Below, piece by piece: positions 9,746-18,630 of a stretch of DNA of 64,000 nt. The stretch covers positions 372,001 to 436,000 of the forward strand of contig CAWGIW010000015.1 in the NCBI GenBank assembly GCA_963822825.1, in the 5' to 3' direction. The position numbers were made by a program, and so were the translations under genes. The stretch is from JAWWPY01 sp963822825. Lineage in GTDB: Bacteria; Actinomycetota; Actinomycetes; Streptosporangiales; Streptosporangiaceae. Position 1 is the stretch's first letter. Each line of letters begins with the position of its first letter. The notes under the pieces were generated by a model. That model saw only the letters and a list, made by a program, of their open reading frames with translations. It was not told the origin of the DNA and searched no databases.

Positions 9746-10007
9746 CCATGACCGGCCGCAGCACTGACGAGTGAACTCCTGCGGCACGCGGGATGAGATC
9801 TCCCCGCGAGGCCGGGAACCGGGTTATCGTCAGTCCAGGCCCGGTCACTCGCGGGTAATGGTTACGCCGGCGGGGTACTCGGGCAGCGTCACGGCACCCG
9901 GCGCGGCTTAGCATGGTGTCCAGCACGATGGTTCCGTACTCCACGCTGATGGCTACGGGGGCTCGGAAGGAGGGTCGAGGGCCTGCCCCGCTCTTGACGG
10001 CAGACGT

Positions 10008-11592
10008 ATGAGTACCTTCATTTCAGAACCAGGTACCCGGCTCGGTGGTCGTTACCGGCTCGAGGATCGGATCAACGCGAGCAGCGGCTGGGCGGCCTGG
10101 ATGGCCATCGATGAGACGCTCGCCCGGCCCGTCACCGTGCTGACCTTCGCACCAGGCTTCCCGCGCATCCGTGAGGTGGTAACCGCGGCCCGCGCGGCGA
10201 GCAGGCTCACCGACGCCCGCCTGGCGCAGGTGTTCGACGTGGAGGAGGAGTGGGACCACGCCTACATCGTCATGGAGTGGGTGGCCGGCGACTCGCTCGA
10301 CGACCTGCTCGCTGACGGCCCGCTCGACCCGGCGCATGGAGCGGAGATCGTCGCTGAGGGAGCCGAGGCTCTCGCCGTGGCGCACATCGCCGGGCTGGCT
10401 CATCTCTGCCTGACCACGGATTCGCTGCGCTGGACGCCCGGCGGCGGCGTGAAGGTTCTCGGTCTCGGAATCGACGCGGCGCTGTCCGGGGTGACCGCCG
10501 ATGATCCGGCCCTCGCCGACACCCGCGGGCTCGGCATGCTTCTCTACGCCGCGCTGACCGCGCACTGGCCCGGACCGGACAGCCTGACCCTGCCGCCGGC
10601 ACCGATGGCCGATGGCCGGCCACGAAGCCCTCGCCAGGTCTGCGCCGGTGTGCCCGCCTCGATCGACGAGGTCGCCTGCCAGGCCTTGTTCCAGCGGGAC
10701 CGCCGCCGCGGGCCACCACTGACCACGCCCGCGCTGCTGGCCGACGCCCTCGCGGAGGTCATTCCCGCCCCGCTCGCCCCGCCGCCCGCCGCTCCTTCGG
10801 CACCGCGCAGCGGTGGTTACGGTGGTACCGAAGTGTCATCGGGACCGGGTGCCGGGCGGAATTACTGGAGCCAGGGGGACAACTTCGCGGGCGGCGGAGG
10901 CAACACCACCTCGCGCCTGGAGCCCCGGGGCAGCGCGGCCACCGCGAGCCAGCCGGCCACCGGGCCACCGGCCACCGGCCAACCGGGCCGTGGTCGCCAC
11001 GGTGGTCCTCGTCGTCCTGGCCGCCATCGCGGTCGGCGCGTGGAGCCTCAGCCGGCATCCGGCCACGCACGGGTCAACCGGCGGTTCCAGCCTCTCCGCC
11101 CGGCCCTCGGGGAGTGGCTCCGCCACGGTGCTCAAGCCGGTCAGCGCGCACTCATTCAACGTCTTCGGCACGGACAGCGAGAACGATCAGCTCGCCCCGC
11201 TGGCCATCGACGGCAATCCATCGACCGACTGGACCACGGATTTTTACGACGGCAACCCCGCCCTTGGCGGCCTCAAGCCCGGCACGGGCCTGATCCTGGA
11301 CATGGGCAAGCCCGTGAGGCTGAGCTCGGTGCAGGTGACGTTCGGCCCGTCCATCGGGGCCGACGTCTCGATCAAGGTGGGCAACAGCAACGTCCACGCG
11401 AAGTCCACCGTCTCCACCTTCACCACGGTGGCCACGGCGACGGACATCGGCGGGACGCACACGTTCCAGGCGAGCAGTTCGGCCCAGGGGCGTTACGTGC
11501 TCGTCTGGTTCACCAAGCTGCCGCCGCTGCCCGGTTCCAGTAACAGGTTCGAGGGTCAGCTCTTTAACATCGTCGTGCGAGGATCGGGCTGA
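10008..11592 (+). CDS. Pseudokinase with TM anchor and extracellular discoidin-like domain (frameshifted)
   Basis: Membrane protein downstream of murJ. Residues ~10-250 align with a Ser/Thr kinase fold (GTRLGGRYRLEDRI, YIVMEWVAGDSLDDLL), but the catalytic sites are gone. The glycine loop is degenerate, no Lys follows in the VAIK position, LCLTTDSLRW replaces HRD, and VKVLGLGID replaces DFG. A Pro/Gly-rich linker follows. A frame change at about 10,930-10,990 is needed to reach the transmembrane segment (VVATVVLVVLAAIAVGAW) and a ~150-aa domain resembling F5/8 type C or galactose-binding folds (LAIDGNPSTDWTTDFYDGN) ending at TGA 11590-11592. In Mycobacterium tuberculosis the same modules are fused to MurJ and bind FhaA after PknB phosphorylation; an equivalent split partner is inferred here. 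Confidence 0.8.
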
Positions 11593-11595
11593 CCC

Positions 11596-12294
11596 GTGCC
11601 CGGTCGGCCCGGGCAGGCGTTGCCTGATCCACGTGGGGCACCCGGGGAGGCGGCCACCGACGGCGACCTGCTCCGCCGTCACGTCAACGGCGACCAGGAA
11701 GCGTTCGGTTTACTGTTTCTGCGCCATCGAGACCGGCTCTGGGCGGTAGCCTTCCGCACGCTCGCGGATCCCGAGGAGGCGGCGGACGCCCTCCAGGACG
11801 CGATGATCTCAGCCTTCCGGCGGGCGGGGGACTTCCGCGGCGAGTCAGCGGTGACCACCTGGCTGCACCGCATCGTCGTCAACGCCTGCCTTGACCGGCT
11901 GCGGCGCAAGGCGTCGCGGCCGGCCACCAGCGGGATGGACGAGCGCACGCTGGACACCCTCGCTCACGGGGCGGGGGGCGCAGCCAGCCCAGGCCGGCAC
12001 GCCCACCCGGATCACGCGGCGGACACCGAAACGTCACTCGACGTGCTGGCGGCGCTGCGGACGCTTCCCGATGAGCAGCGGGCGGCGCTGGTCCTCATCG
12101 ACATGCTCGGCTACTCGGTGGCGGACGCGGCGGAGGTGCTCGGGGTCTCGCCCGGCACGGTGAAGAGCAGGTGCTCCAGGGGCCGGGCGAGGCTGCTTCC
12201 GCAGCTGGCGCACCTCCGGTCGAGCCGGCCAGGCCGGAACCAGCAGGCCAGCCCGCGCGTCTCAGCGGAGGAAGGGGGTGACAGCCAGGCATGA
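11596..12294 (+). CDS. sigM: ECF sigma factor, SigM type
   Basis: RNA polymerase sigma factor of 232 aa for envelope or oxidative stress. GTG start 3 bp after the pseudokinase stop. Region 2 occupies residues ~30-100 (DLLRRHVNGDQEAFGLLF, DPEEAADALQDAMISAFR, TWLHRIVVNACLDRLRR). Region 4 is at ~155-205 (LPDEQRAALVLIDMLGYS, VADAAEVLGVSPGTVKSRCS). The tail is basic and Gln-rich. It overlaps the anti-sigma gene by an ATGA. The murJ-pseudokinase-sigM-anti-sigma-trxB-trxA order is conserved in Streptomyces and mycobacteria. Confidence 0.92.
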   Translation: MPGRPGQALPDPRGAPGEAATDGDLLRRHVNGDQEAFGLLFLRHRDRLWAVAFRTLADPEEAADALQDAMISAFRRAGDFRGESAVTTWLHRIVVNACLDRLRRKASRPATSGMDERTLDTLAHGAGGAASPGRHAHPDHAADTETSLDVLAALRTLPDEQRAALVLIDMLGYSVADAAEVLGVSPGTVKSRCSRGRARLLPQLAHLRSSRPGRNQQASPRVSAEEGGDSQA

Positions 12295-13227
12295 GAGGCC
12301 ACGTGGACCCGGAGGCCCTGGCCTTGTGCCGGGAGGGGCTGCTCGGCAGGCGCAAGACCGCGCGTATCCGCCGGCATCTGTCCGGCTGCTCCCGTTGCGC
12401 TGAGATCGACGCGGAGCTGGCGGCGTTGCCCTCGCTGCTCGCCCAGGCGGCCGTGCCACCGGCCGCCGTGCCGCCGATGCCGGCCGGCCTCGCCGCGCGG
12501 ATCGACGCCGTCATCGCCGCGGAGGCCGCCAGCCGGACGGCCAACGGCCCTCACCCCGCCAACGGCATCACCCAGCCCGCCCCCGCCAGCCCGCCAACGA
12601 CCTTCAGCCCGCCAACGACCTTCAGCCCGCCGCGTCGCCTGCCCCGGCGAGCAGGCCTGGCCGGGCGCGTAAGGTCCTGGCCCTCGCCGCCGCCGCCGTG
12701 GTGATCGCCGGCGGCGGGTACCTGCTCTCGCGCCTGCCATCGTCAACGTCGGGGTCATCGGCCTCCAGCGCCGCGGCTCCCGCTACTGCGCGGAGCCCGG
12801 CCGCCCCGGCCGGGGAGAAGGCGAACGCCGCCTCGGGCAGCAGTGGATTCGACGTGATCTCCAGTGGCACGGACTACCGCCCGGTGGAACTGCCTGCTCA
12901 GGTCGCGGAGGTGCTCACGCGGTACGGTCTCCGGCCGCCGGGCGGCCATGTCCCGGTGCCGGCCAGCGCGGCCGCGCCCAAGCAGGCCCCGGTCACGCCG
13001 GCGCTGGAACCCAGCCGCCTGGCCGCACTGCAAGGCTGTGTGGCCAGGATCGCCGGAGCACGGCGGCCCTGGATGATCGACGAGTCCCGCTTCAACGGCC
13101 AGCCGCCACGATCATCGTGCTGGGCGCCACCGCACAGTCGCTGACCCAGGTGTGGGTGGTCGGGCCGGCCTGCTCGGGTTCGCGCCGCGATGTCCTCGCC
13201 CACACCGCGCTTCCCGCCTCCGGCTGA
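12291..13227 (+). CDS. Zinc-finger anti-sigma factor (two frameshifts)
   Basis: Membrane-anchored inhibitor of the upstream sigma factor. The N-terminus contains a ZAS-type HxxxCxxC motif (RHLSGCSRC, residues ~26-34), which binds zinc in this family and responds to thiol oxidation. A disordered Pro-rich linker follows. Frame changes are needed at about 12,620-12,635 and 13,103-13,105. The reconstructed middle holds the transmembrane helix (KVLALAAAAVVIAGGGYLL), then an extracellular domain ending at TGA 13225-13227. The position of that stop is supported by a terminator hairpin starting at the next base. Both shifts look like one-base losses in GC runs. The proximity of trxBA fits a thiol-stress circuit. 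Confidence 0.8.
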
Positions 13228-13246
13228 GAGCGGGCGGCACCCGCTC
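13228..13246 (+). terminator. Hairpin after anti-sigma gene
   Basis: Perfect 7-bp stem GAGCGGG / CCCGCTC with loop CGGCA, beginning directly after the anti-sigma stop codon. There is no U tract, which is common for GC-rich actinobacterial terminators. Confidence 0.55.
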
Positions 13247-13323
13247 GCGTGCCTGCTGACCGCGGGAATCTCCGCGGCCTAGGATCGGTTGATGCCGGTG
13301 CAAGTCGAGGAGGGCATGCAGAC

Positions 13324-14253
13324 GTGACCGACATTCGGGATGTCATCGTGATCGGGTCGGGTCCGGCCGGGTATACCGCGGCGGTCTATGCCGCGCGCGG
13401 GCGGCTGAACCCGTTGGTGTTCGAGGGCTCTGTCACGGCTGGTGGCGCGCTTATGAACACGACGGACGTCGAGAACTACCCTGGCTTCCCCGACGGGATC
13501 CTCGGTCCCGAGCTGATGGACGGGATGCGCAAGCAGGCTGAGCGGTTCGGTGCGGAACTCGTTGCCGACGACGTCACCGCCGTGGACCTCGCGGCCACCC
13601 CCAAGGTCGTCAGCGTGGGCAATGACACCTATCTGGCCCGGACCGTCATCGTGGCCACGGGCTCGAGCTACCGCGAACTCCCCACCGTGGAGAAGCGGCT
13701 GGCCGGGCACGGAGTGTCCTGGTGCGCGACGTGCGACGGGTTCTTCTTCCGTGGGCAGGACATCGCGGTGGTCGGCGGGGGTGACTCGGCGATGGAAGAG
13801 GCGACGTTCCTCACCCGGTTCGCCGACTCGGTGACGGTGATCCACCGCCGGGAGGAGCTGCGCGCGTCGAAGATCATGCAGGATCGGGCGTTCGCCAACC
13901 CGAAGATCAGCTTCCGCTGGAACAGCGAAGTCACCGAGGTTCTGGGCGAGAACAAGGTCAGCGGGCTCCGGCTGCGCGACACGAAGACCGGTAAGGAGAG
14001 CACGCTGCCGGTGAACGGCCTGTTCGTGGCCATCGGCCACGAGCCGCGCACCGAGTTGTTCGTCGGCCAGCTGCCGATGGACGACGAGGGATACTTGCTC
14101 GTCGAGCAGCCCTCCACCCGCACGGGTGTCAACGGCGTCTTCGCCGCCGGGGACGTGGTGGACCACACCTACCGTCAGGCGGTCACGGCGGCTGGGACCG
14201 GCTGCGCCGCTGCCCTGGACGCCGAACGCTGGCTCACGGCCCACACGTCCTGA
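13324..14253 (+). CDS. trxB: Thioredoxin-disulfide reductase
   Basis: FAD/NADPH flavoenzyme (309 aa) that reduces thioredoxin. GTG start at 13324 is preceded by GAGGAGGG (13307-13314). FAD-binding motif VIGSGPAGYTAAVYAAR at the N-terminus, redox centre C134-A-T-C137 (WCATCDGFF), NADPH motif VGGGDSAMEEA, and a C-terminal FAD contact GVFAAGDVVD. Length is typical of low-molecular-weight TrxB. It is followed after 57 bp by trxA, its substrate, and belongs to the SigM-associated redox block. Confidence 0.97.
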   Translation: MTDIRDVIVIGSGPAGYTAAVYAARGRLNPLVFEGSVTAGGALMNTTDVENYPGFPDGILGPELMDGMRKQAERFGAELVADDVTAVDLAATPKVVSVGNDTYLARTVIVATGSSYRELPTVEKRLAGHGVSWCATCDGFFFRGQDIAVVGGGDSAMEEATFLTRFADSVTVIHRREELRASKIMQDRAFANPKISFRWNSEVTEVLGENKVSGLRLRDTKTGKESTLPVNGLFVAIGHEPRTELFVGQLPMDDEGYLLVEQPSTRTGVNGVFAAGDVVDHTYRQAVTAAGTGCAAALDAERWLTAHTS

Positions 14254-14310
14254 ACCTCCCCGATCAACCGGCGGGCCGATCGCCGCCCAACACCGAAAGG
14301 ATCCACCGCC

Positions 14311-14634
14311 GTGGGCACAACGAAGATCGTGACAGATGACAGCTTCGAGGCCGATGTGCTGAAGAACGAGAAGCCGGTCATCGTGGATTACTGGGCCGAG
14401 TGGTGCGGACCGTGCCGCCAGGTCGCCCCGGTGCTCGAGGAGATCGCCAAGGAGCACGCCGACAAGATCGACGTGGTCAAGCTGAACATCGAGGAAAACC
14501 CGCAGACGGCGCAGAAGTACGGGATCATGCTCATCCCGACCCTGAACGTCTTCTCCGGTGGCGAGGTCGTCAAGCAGGTCGTCGGGGCCAAGTCCAAGTC
14601 CGCCCTGCTCCGCGAAATCGCCGACTACATCTGA
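14311..14634 (+). CDS. trxA: Thioredoxin
   Basis: Small cytosolic disulfide reductase, 107 aa, reduced by TrxB. Active site WCGPC with Cys32 and Cys35, the cis-Pro motif (IPTL), and the family core VIVDYWAEWCGPC. GTG start with GAAAGGA about 11 nt upstream. A hairpin follows the stop, so the trxBA unit probably ends here. Confidence 0.97.
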   Translation: MGTTKIVTDDSFEADVLKNEKPVIVDYWAEWCGPCRQVAPVLEEIAKEHADKIDVVKLNIEENPQTAQKYGIMLIPTLNVFSGGEVVKQVVGAKSKSALLREIADYI

Positions 14635-14638
14635 GGTC

Positions 14639-14659
14639 GCCGGGCCAGCCCGGCCCGGC
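14639..14659 (+). terminator. Hairpin after trxA
   Basis: Perfect 8-bp stem GCCGGGCC / GGCCCGGC with loop AGCCC, starting a few bases after the trxA stop. Likely intrinsic terminator without a U tract. Confidence 0.5.
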
Positions 14660-14697
14660 GGGAGCCCGGCGGGGAGCCGTGACGACCAGGAGCCTGG

Positions 14698-15270
14698 GTG
14701 CCCAACGCGCGAGCCAGCGAGCCGGACATCCGCACCATCTCTTCCAGCTTGGTGTACGAAGACGGCTGGATTGAGCTGCGCCGGGATGAAATTGAGCGAC
14801 GGGACGGGAGCCGCGGCAGTTACGCGGTGGTAAGCAAGCCCGACTTCGCGGTCGTCATCCCGGCCGACAGTGACCGGTTCTGCCTGGTTGAGGAGTACCG
14901 GTACCCGGTGGGGCGCCGGTCGTGGGCGTTCCCGCAAGGTGCCTTCCCGGGCCGGGGCACCGGGGATCCTGAGCGGCTGGCCCGGCTCGAGCTAGCCCAG
15001 GAGACCGGCCTCAGCGCTCGCGAGATGATCTGCCTGGGCTTCCTGCACAGTGCGCATGGACTCAGCGACCAGGGCTTTCACGTATTCCTGGCCACCGGGC
15101 TCACGGCGGGTACGCCGCAGCGCGAGGCCGAGGAGCAGGACATGCGGCACGAGTGGGTGTCCAGGGCCCAGTTCCGGGCCATGATCCGGGATGGGATGAT
15201 CACCGACGACTCGACCGTCGCCGCGTTCGCGCTTCTGCTGCTGCACGAAAATTCGATTACCCAACGATGA
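14698..15270 (+). CDS. Nudix family hydrolase, degenerate Nudix box
   Basis: 190-aa protein resembling ADP-ribose pyrophosphatases. GTG start at 14698, with GACCAGGAG just upstream. The fold is suggested by VVIPADSDRFCLVEEYRYPVG-like core strands and a helix LARLELAQETGLSA in the Nudix-box position. Compared with the consensus GX5EX7REUXEEXGU, the first Glu and the Arg are replaced (by Gly and Leu) and the first Glu of the EE pair is Gln, while the Glu of REL and the last Glu remain. Metal binding may therefore be weakened. It stands alone between trxA and a convergent GNAT gene. Substrate unknown. Confidence 0.75.
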   Translation: MPNARASEPDIRTISSSLVYEDGWIELRRDEIERRDGSRGSYAVVSKPDFAVVIPADSDRFCLVEEYRYPVGRRSWAFPQGAFPGRGTGDPERLARLELAQETGLSAREMICLGFLHSAHGLSDQGFHVFLATGLTAGTPQREAEEQDMRHEWVSRAQFRAMIRDGMITDDSTVAAFALLLLHENSITQR

Positions 15271-15292
15271 AACCAGTGGTTCCCCGGAACTG

Positions 15293-15910
15293 CTACGCGA
15301 GGCGCAGCGCGCGCTCGGGGGTCATCGAGCCGAGCAGGCGTTCCAGTGCCACTTCAACATCCTCGCGCCACGACACGGCGGTCTTCAACTCCAGCCGCAG
15401 CCGCGGGTAGTGCAGGTGGGGGCGGATCGTCTTGAAGCCCACCGCCAGCAGGTAGTCGGCGGGCATCACGCAAGACAGGCCCTCCGACCGCAGATCCCCG
15501 AACGCCTCGATGGCCTTGACCCCGCGCCGCATCAGGTCCTTGGCCACCCCCTGCACGAGCATGCGGCCCAGGCCGCCGCCGGCGAACTCATCGAGAACAT
15601 GGGCGGTCATGAGCAAGACCGCGTCCGCGCTGACCGGACTGGTCGGGAAGGCGACTGATCGCGGGACATACATGGGCGGCGCGTACAGGACGTACCCGGC
15701 GGGCGCTCCGTCCACGTAGACGATCTTGCCGCAGCTTCCCCACTCCAGCAGCGTGGAAGATATCCACGCCTCTTTCTCCAGGGCCGGATCGCCAGCTTCC
15801 TGCGCCCGGGCGTGACCGACCGGATCAAGTTCCCAGAACACGCAGCGGCGGCAGCGGTGCGGGAGATCATCGAGATTGTCGAGAGTGATGCTGACCAGAC
15901 GGCGCGGCAC
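15293..15910 (-). CDS. GNAT family N-acetyltransferase
   Basis: Acetyltransferase of about 205 aa, conserved next to this aminotransferase in actinobacteria; substrate unknown. Start taken as GTG 15910 (PRRLVSITLDNLDDLP), although GTG 15916 is equally possible. Frames further upstream are low-complexity. Characteristic features are RCRRCVFWELDP near the N-terminus, a GKIVYVDGAPAGYVLYAP beta hairpin, and the acetyl-CoA pyrophosphate loop GGGLGRMLVQGVAKDLMRRG. The Cys pair in CRRC is typical of this subgroup. Divergent from the aminotransferase with a 131-bp gap. Confidence 0.85.
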   Translation of the reverse strand: MPRRLVSITLDNLDDLPHRCRRCVFWELDPVGHARAQEAGDPALEKEAWISSTLLEWGSCGKIVYVDGAPAGYVLYAPPMYVPRSVAFPTSPVSADAVLLMTAHVLDEFAGGGLGRMLVQGVAKDLMRRGVKAIEAFGDLRSEGLSCVMPADYLLAVGFKTIRPHLHYPRLRLELKTAVSWREDVEVALERLLGSMTPERALRLA

Positions 15911-16041
15911 TGGCACCCCTGTGGTCGTGGCAGCGGCAGTTCCCTGCGGCCGCCGGTGGCGGGAATCCTGGGTACCTCCGGGCACCCCCCCGTGGCGGCC
16001 CGTACCCTGACATGGTACCCACCCCGACTGGAGGAGATACC

Positions 16042-17580
16042 GTGTCGTCCCAGCCCTGGCCGCCAGACAGTCCGCATGCGCCCGCGCCCACGGCCGCCGC
16101 CGCGGTCGCCGCCGCGGCTGGCCGTGGGGCTGGCGGCCAGCCGCCGGTCGTTGTTCAGGAGCCACAGGAAGCTCAGGCGCAGGAAGCTAAGCAGGCGCAA
16201 GACGCCCAGCAGCCACAGGAAACCCGGCAGGCGCAGGAGCCACAGCAGCCACAGGATGCCCAGCGGCCCCGCGGGTCACGGGTGGACCGGTATGTGGATC
16301 ATTACGCGGCCCGGGCCCGCGGGATGGTCGCCTCGGAGATCCGCGCGCTCTTCGCGGTGGCGGCGCGGCCCGAGATCGTCTCGCTGGCTGGTGGCATGCC
16401 GTTCATCGCCGCCTTGCCCCTCGACGCGGTCGGCGAGATGGCCGGCCAACTCGTCGCCGACCGCGGGGCCGTCGCTCTGCAGTACGGCTCGGGACAGGGT
16501 GATCCCGGCCTGCGCGAGGAGATCTGCGAGGTCATGTCTCTGGAGGGCATCCGGGCCCACCCCGACGAGGTCGTGGTTACGGTCGGTTCGCAGCAGGCTC
16601 TGGACCTGATCACGAGGATATTCGTCGATCCGGGCGATGTCGTGCTCGCCGAAGGTCCGTCTTATGTGGGCGCCCTCGGCACCTTCGCCTCGTACGAGGC
16701 ACAGGTGGTTCACGTGCCGATGGATGACCATGGACTCGTTCCCGAGGCGCTGGAGGAGGCGATCACCCGTCTGGCCGCTGAAGGCCGGCGGGTCAAGTTC
16801 CTGTACACGGTCCCGTCATTTCATAACCCAGCGGGCGTCACCCTCGATGCCGCGCGCCGGGCGCGCGTGCTGAGCATCTGCCAGCGTGAGGGTTTCCCGG
16901 TGATCGAGGACAATCCCTATGGGCTGCTCGGCTTCGATGGCGAGCCGCAGCGGGCCCTTCGCGCTGACGATTCGCAGGGCGTGGTCTACCTGGGGACGTT
17001 CTCCAAGACCATCGCCCCGGGCTTGCGGGTGGGCTGGGTCGCCGCCCCGCCGGGGATCCGCGACCGGCTCGTCCTGGCGGCCGAGTCGGCCGTGCTCTGC
17101 CATTCCAGCCTGGCCCAGCTCATGGTGCGGGAGTACCTGGCGGCGCAGCCGTGGCGGGAGCAGGTCAAGGTCTTCCGCGAACTCTACCGGGAGCGCCGGG
17201 ACGCCATGCTGGAGTCGCTGGCCGCCCTTATGCCCGCTGACTGCCGGTGGACCAGGCCCGGCGGAGGGTTCTACGTGTGGCTCCAGCTTCCCCCAGGCGT
17301 CGACTCGAAGGTCATGCTGCCCCGGGCGATATCGTCGCGGGTGGCGTACGTCCCCGGGACGGGCTTCTACGCGGACGGATCCGGCGCAGATCATCTGCGG
17401 CTGTCCTACTGCTTCCCTGAGCCTGACCGGATCAGGGAAGGTGTCAGGCGGCTGGCCCAGGTGGTGGAGGCCGAGGTGGAGTTGCTGTCCACGTTCGGCG
17501 TGGCCCCCGGGCGCATCGCCGCCGACAGGGCCGACGGGGCCGACTGGACCGACCGAGGTCGCGCGGCCCGGCCCCGATGA
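16042..17580 (+). CDS. PLP-dependent aminotransferase, class I/II
   Basis: Fold-type I aminotransferase of 512 aa, closest in style to 2-aminoadipate/LysN-like enzymes. GTG 16042 is chosen because GGAGGAG lies 6 nt upstream; ATG 16012 is in frame but has no such site. Residues ~35-80 are a Gln/Glu/Ala/Pro-rich repeat (QEPQQPQ units) of unknown role. The catalytic part has SLAGGMPFIAALP, QYGSGQGDPGLRE, VPSFHNPAG, and YLGTFSKTIAPGLRVGWV, whose Lys should carry the PLP. It overlaps the next gene by ATGA, suggesting coupling with a D-Ala-D-Ala ligase-like enzyme. Substrate uncertain. Confidence 0.88.
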   Translation: MSSQPWPPDSPHAPAPTAAAAVAAAAGRGAGGQPPVVVQEPQEAQAQEAKQAQDAQQPQETRQAQEPQQPQDAQRPRGSRVDRYVDHYAARARGMVASEIRALFAVAARPEIVSLAGGMPFIAALPLDAVGEMAGQLVADRGAVALQYGSGQGDPGLREEICEVMSLEGIRAHPDEVVVTVGSQQALDLITRIFVDPGDVVLAEGPSYVGALGTFASYEAQVVHVPMDDHGLVPEALEEAITRLAAEGRRVKFLYTVPSFHNPAGVTLDAARRARVLSICQREGFPVIEDNPYGLLGFDGEPQRALRADDSQGVVYLGTFSKTIAPGLRVGWVAAPPGIRDRLVLAAESAVLCHSSLAQLMVREYLAAQPWREQVKVFRELYRERRDAMLESLAALMPADCRWTRPGGGFYVWLQLPPGVDSKVMLPRAISSRVAYVPGTGFYADGSGADHLRLSYCFPEPDRIREGVRRLAQVVEAEVELLSTFGVAPGRIAADRADGADWTDRGRAARPR

Positions 17581-18527
17581 GCGATCTGGGGCACGTCGTC
17601 ATCCTCGCCGGGGGACTTTCTCCCGAGCGTGAGGTCTCGCTGCGGTCCGGGGACAGGCTGCGCGACGCGCTGCAGGAAGCGGGCGTGGACGCGACAACGG
17701 CCGACGCTGACTCGGCACTGATTCCCTCGATCATCGCTGACCCGCCCGATGTGGTCTTTCCGGCGATTCACGGGGCTTGCGGGGAGGATGGGTCGATAAG
17801 GGAGGTCCTAGCCCTTCTGGGGGTGCCGTACGTCGGGTCCACCGCGGACGCCAGCCGGTTCGCGTTTGACAAGCCGACCGCGAAGGCCGTTGTCAGGTCG
17901 GCCGGCCTGCGCACCCCTGAGTCGGTGACGCTGCCCCGGGAGACATTCCATGACCTTGGGGCCAGCGCCGTGCTCGAGCGGATCGTGGCGACGCTGGGCC
18001 TGCCGCTCTTCGTCAAGCCGGCCCGCGGTGGCTCCGCCCTGGGTGCGGCCCGGGTGCAGACCGCTGAAGACCTGCCCGGTGCGATGATCGGCTGCTTCGC
18101 GTATGGCGACACGGCCCTGGTGGAGCGGTGCGTCACCGGCACGGAGGTGGCCGTGGGCGTGCTCGATCTCGGCCGGGGGCCGGAAGCTCTGCCAGCGGTG
18201 GAGATCGTGCCGGTCGCCGGAGCTTTCGACTATGCGGCTCGTTACACGACCGGCCGGACGGAGTTCTACGCGCCCGCCCGGCTTCCTGCGGATATGGCGG
18301 CCGCGGCGGCTGCGGCCGCCGTGACGGCGCACCGTGTGCTCGGCCTGCGGGACCTGTCCCGGACGGACCTCGTTGTCTGCGGCGGTGAGGTGTTCTTCTT
18401 GGAGGTGAACGTGGCTCCGGGCATGACCGAGATGAGCACCCTGCCGATGGCCTTGGAGGCGGCCGGGCTTGATCTCGGCGTGGCCTGCCGGGATCTGCTC
18501 TGCCTGGCCGCCGCCCGCGGGACCTGA
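17577..18527 (+). CDS. D-alanine-D-alanine ligase-like ATP-grasp protein
   Basis: ATP-grasp ligase of 316 aa. N-terminal domain begins VVILAGGLSPEREVSLRSG, as in Ddl enzymes. Further on are FPAIHGACGEDGSIREVLALLGVPYVG (substrate-binding), the ATP-grasp lysine region PLFVKPARGGSALG, and a C-terminal metal-binding FLEVNVAPGMTEMS. This group sits near parAB in actinobacteria in addition to the main ddl; the true substrate pair is not established. ATG overlaps the aminotransferase stop, so the two are probably one operon. Confidence 0.85.
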   Translation: MSDLGHVVILAGGLSPEREVSLRSGDRLRDALQEAGVDATTADADSALIPSIIADPPDVVFPAIHGACGEDGSIREVLALLGVPYVGSTADASRFAFDKPTAKAVVRSAGLRTPESVTLPRETFHDLGASAVLERIVATLGLPLFVKPARGGSALGAARVQTAEDLPGAMIGCFAYGDTALVERCVTGTEVAVGVLDLGRGPEALPAVEIVPVAGAFDYAARYTTGRTEFYAPARLPADMAAAAAAAAVTAHRVLGLRDLSRTDLVVCGGEVFFLEVNVAPGMTEMSTLPMALEAAGLDLGVACRDLLCLAAARGT

Positions 18528-18542
18528 GTCTCGCCCGCTGTG

Positions 18543-18620
18543 CCCCGTGCAGCGCCTCCGGCGCTAGGCCCCGTGCAGCGCCTCCGGCGCTAGGCCCCGT
18601 GCAGCGCCTCCGGCGCTAGG
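18543..18620. repeat. Three perfect 26-bp tandem repeats
   Basis: Three identical copies (18543-18568, 18569-18594, 18595-18620), each containing a small hairpin AGCGCC-TCC-GGCGCT and ending CTAGG. They fill the gap between the ligase stop and the threonine aldolase start. The end of the last copy runs into a TAGGCT hexamer that could act as a -10 element. Confidence 0.95.
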
Positions 18621-18622
18621 CT
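18617..18622 (+). promoter_or_regulatory. Possible -10 of leaderless promoter
   Basis: TAGGCT lies 8 nt before the GTG start of the threonine aldolase gene, the spacing seen for leaderless actinobacterial transcripts. No Shine-Dalgarno is visible before that start. Repeats one and two end in the similar TAGGCC. Confidence 0.4.
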
Positions 18623-18630
18623 CAAGAACC

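Noticed and set aside
7961..9787. A 608-codon minus-strand frame opposite murJ
   Set aside because: Charged, low-complexity antisense shadow of murJ with no domain signature.
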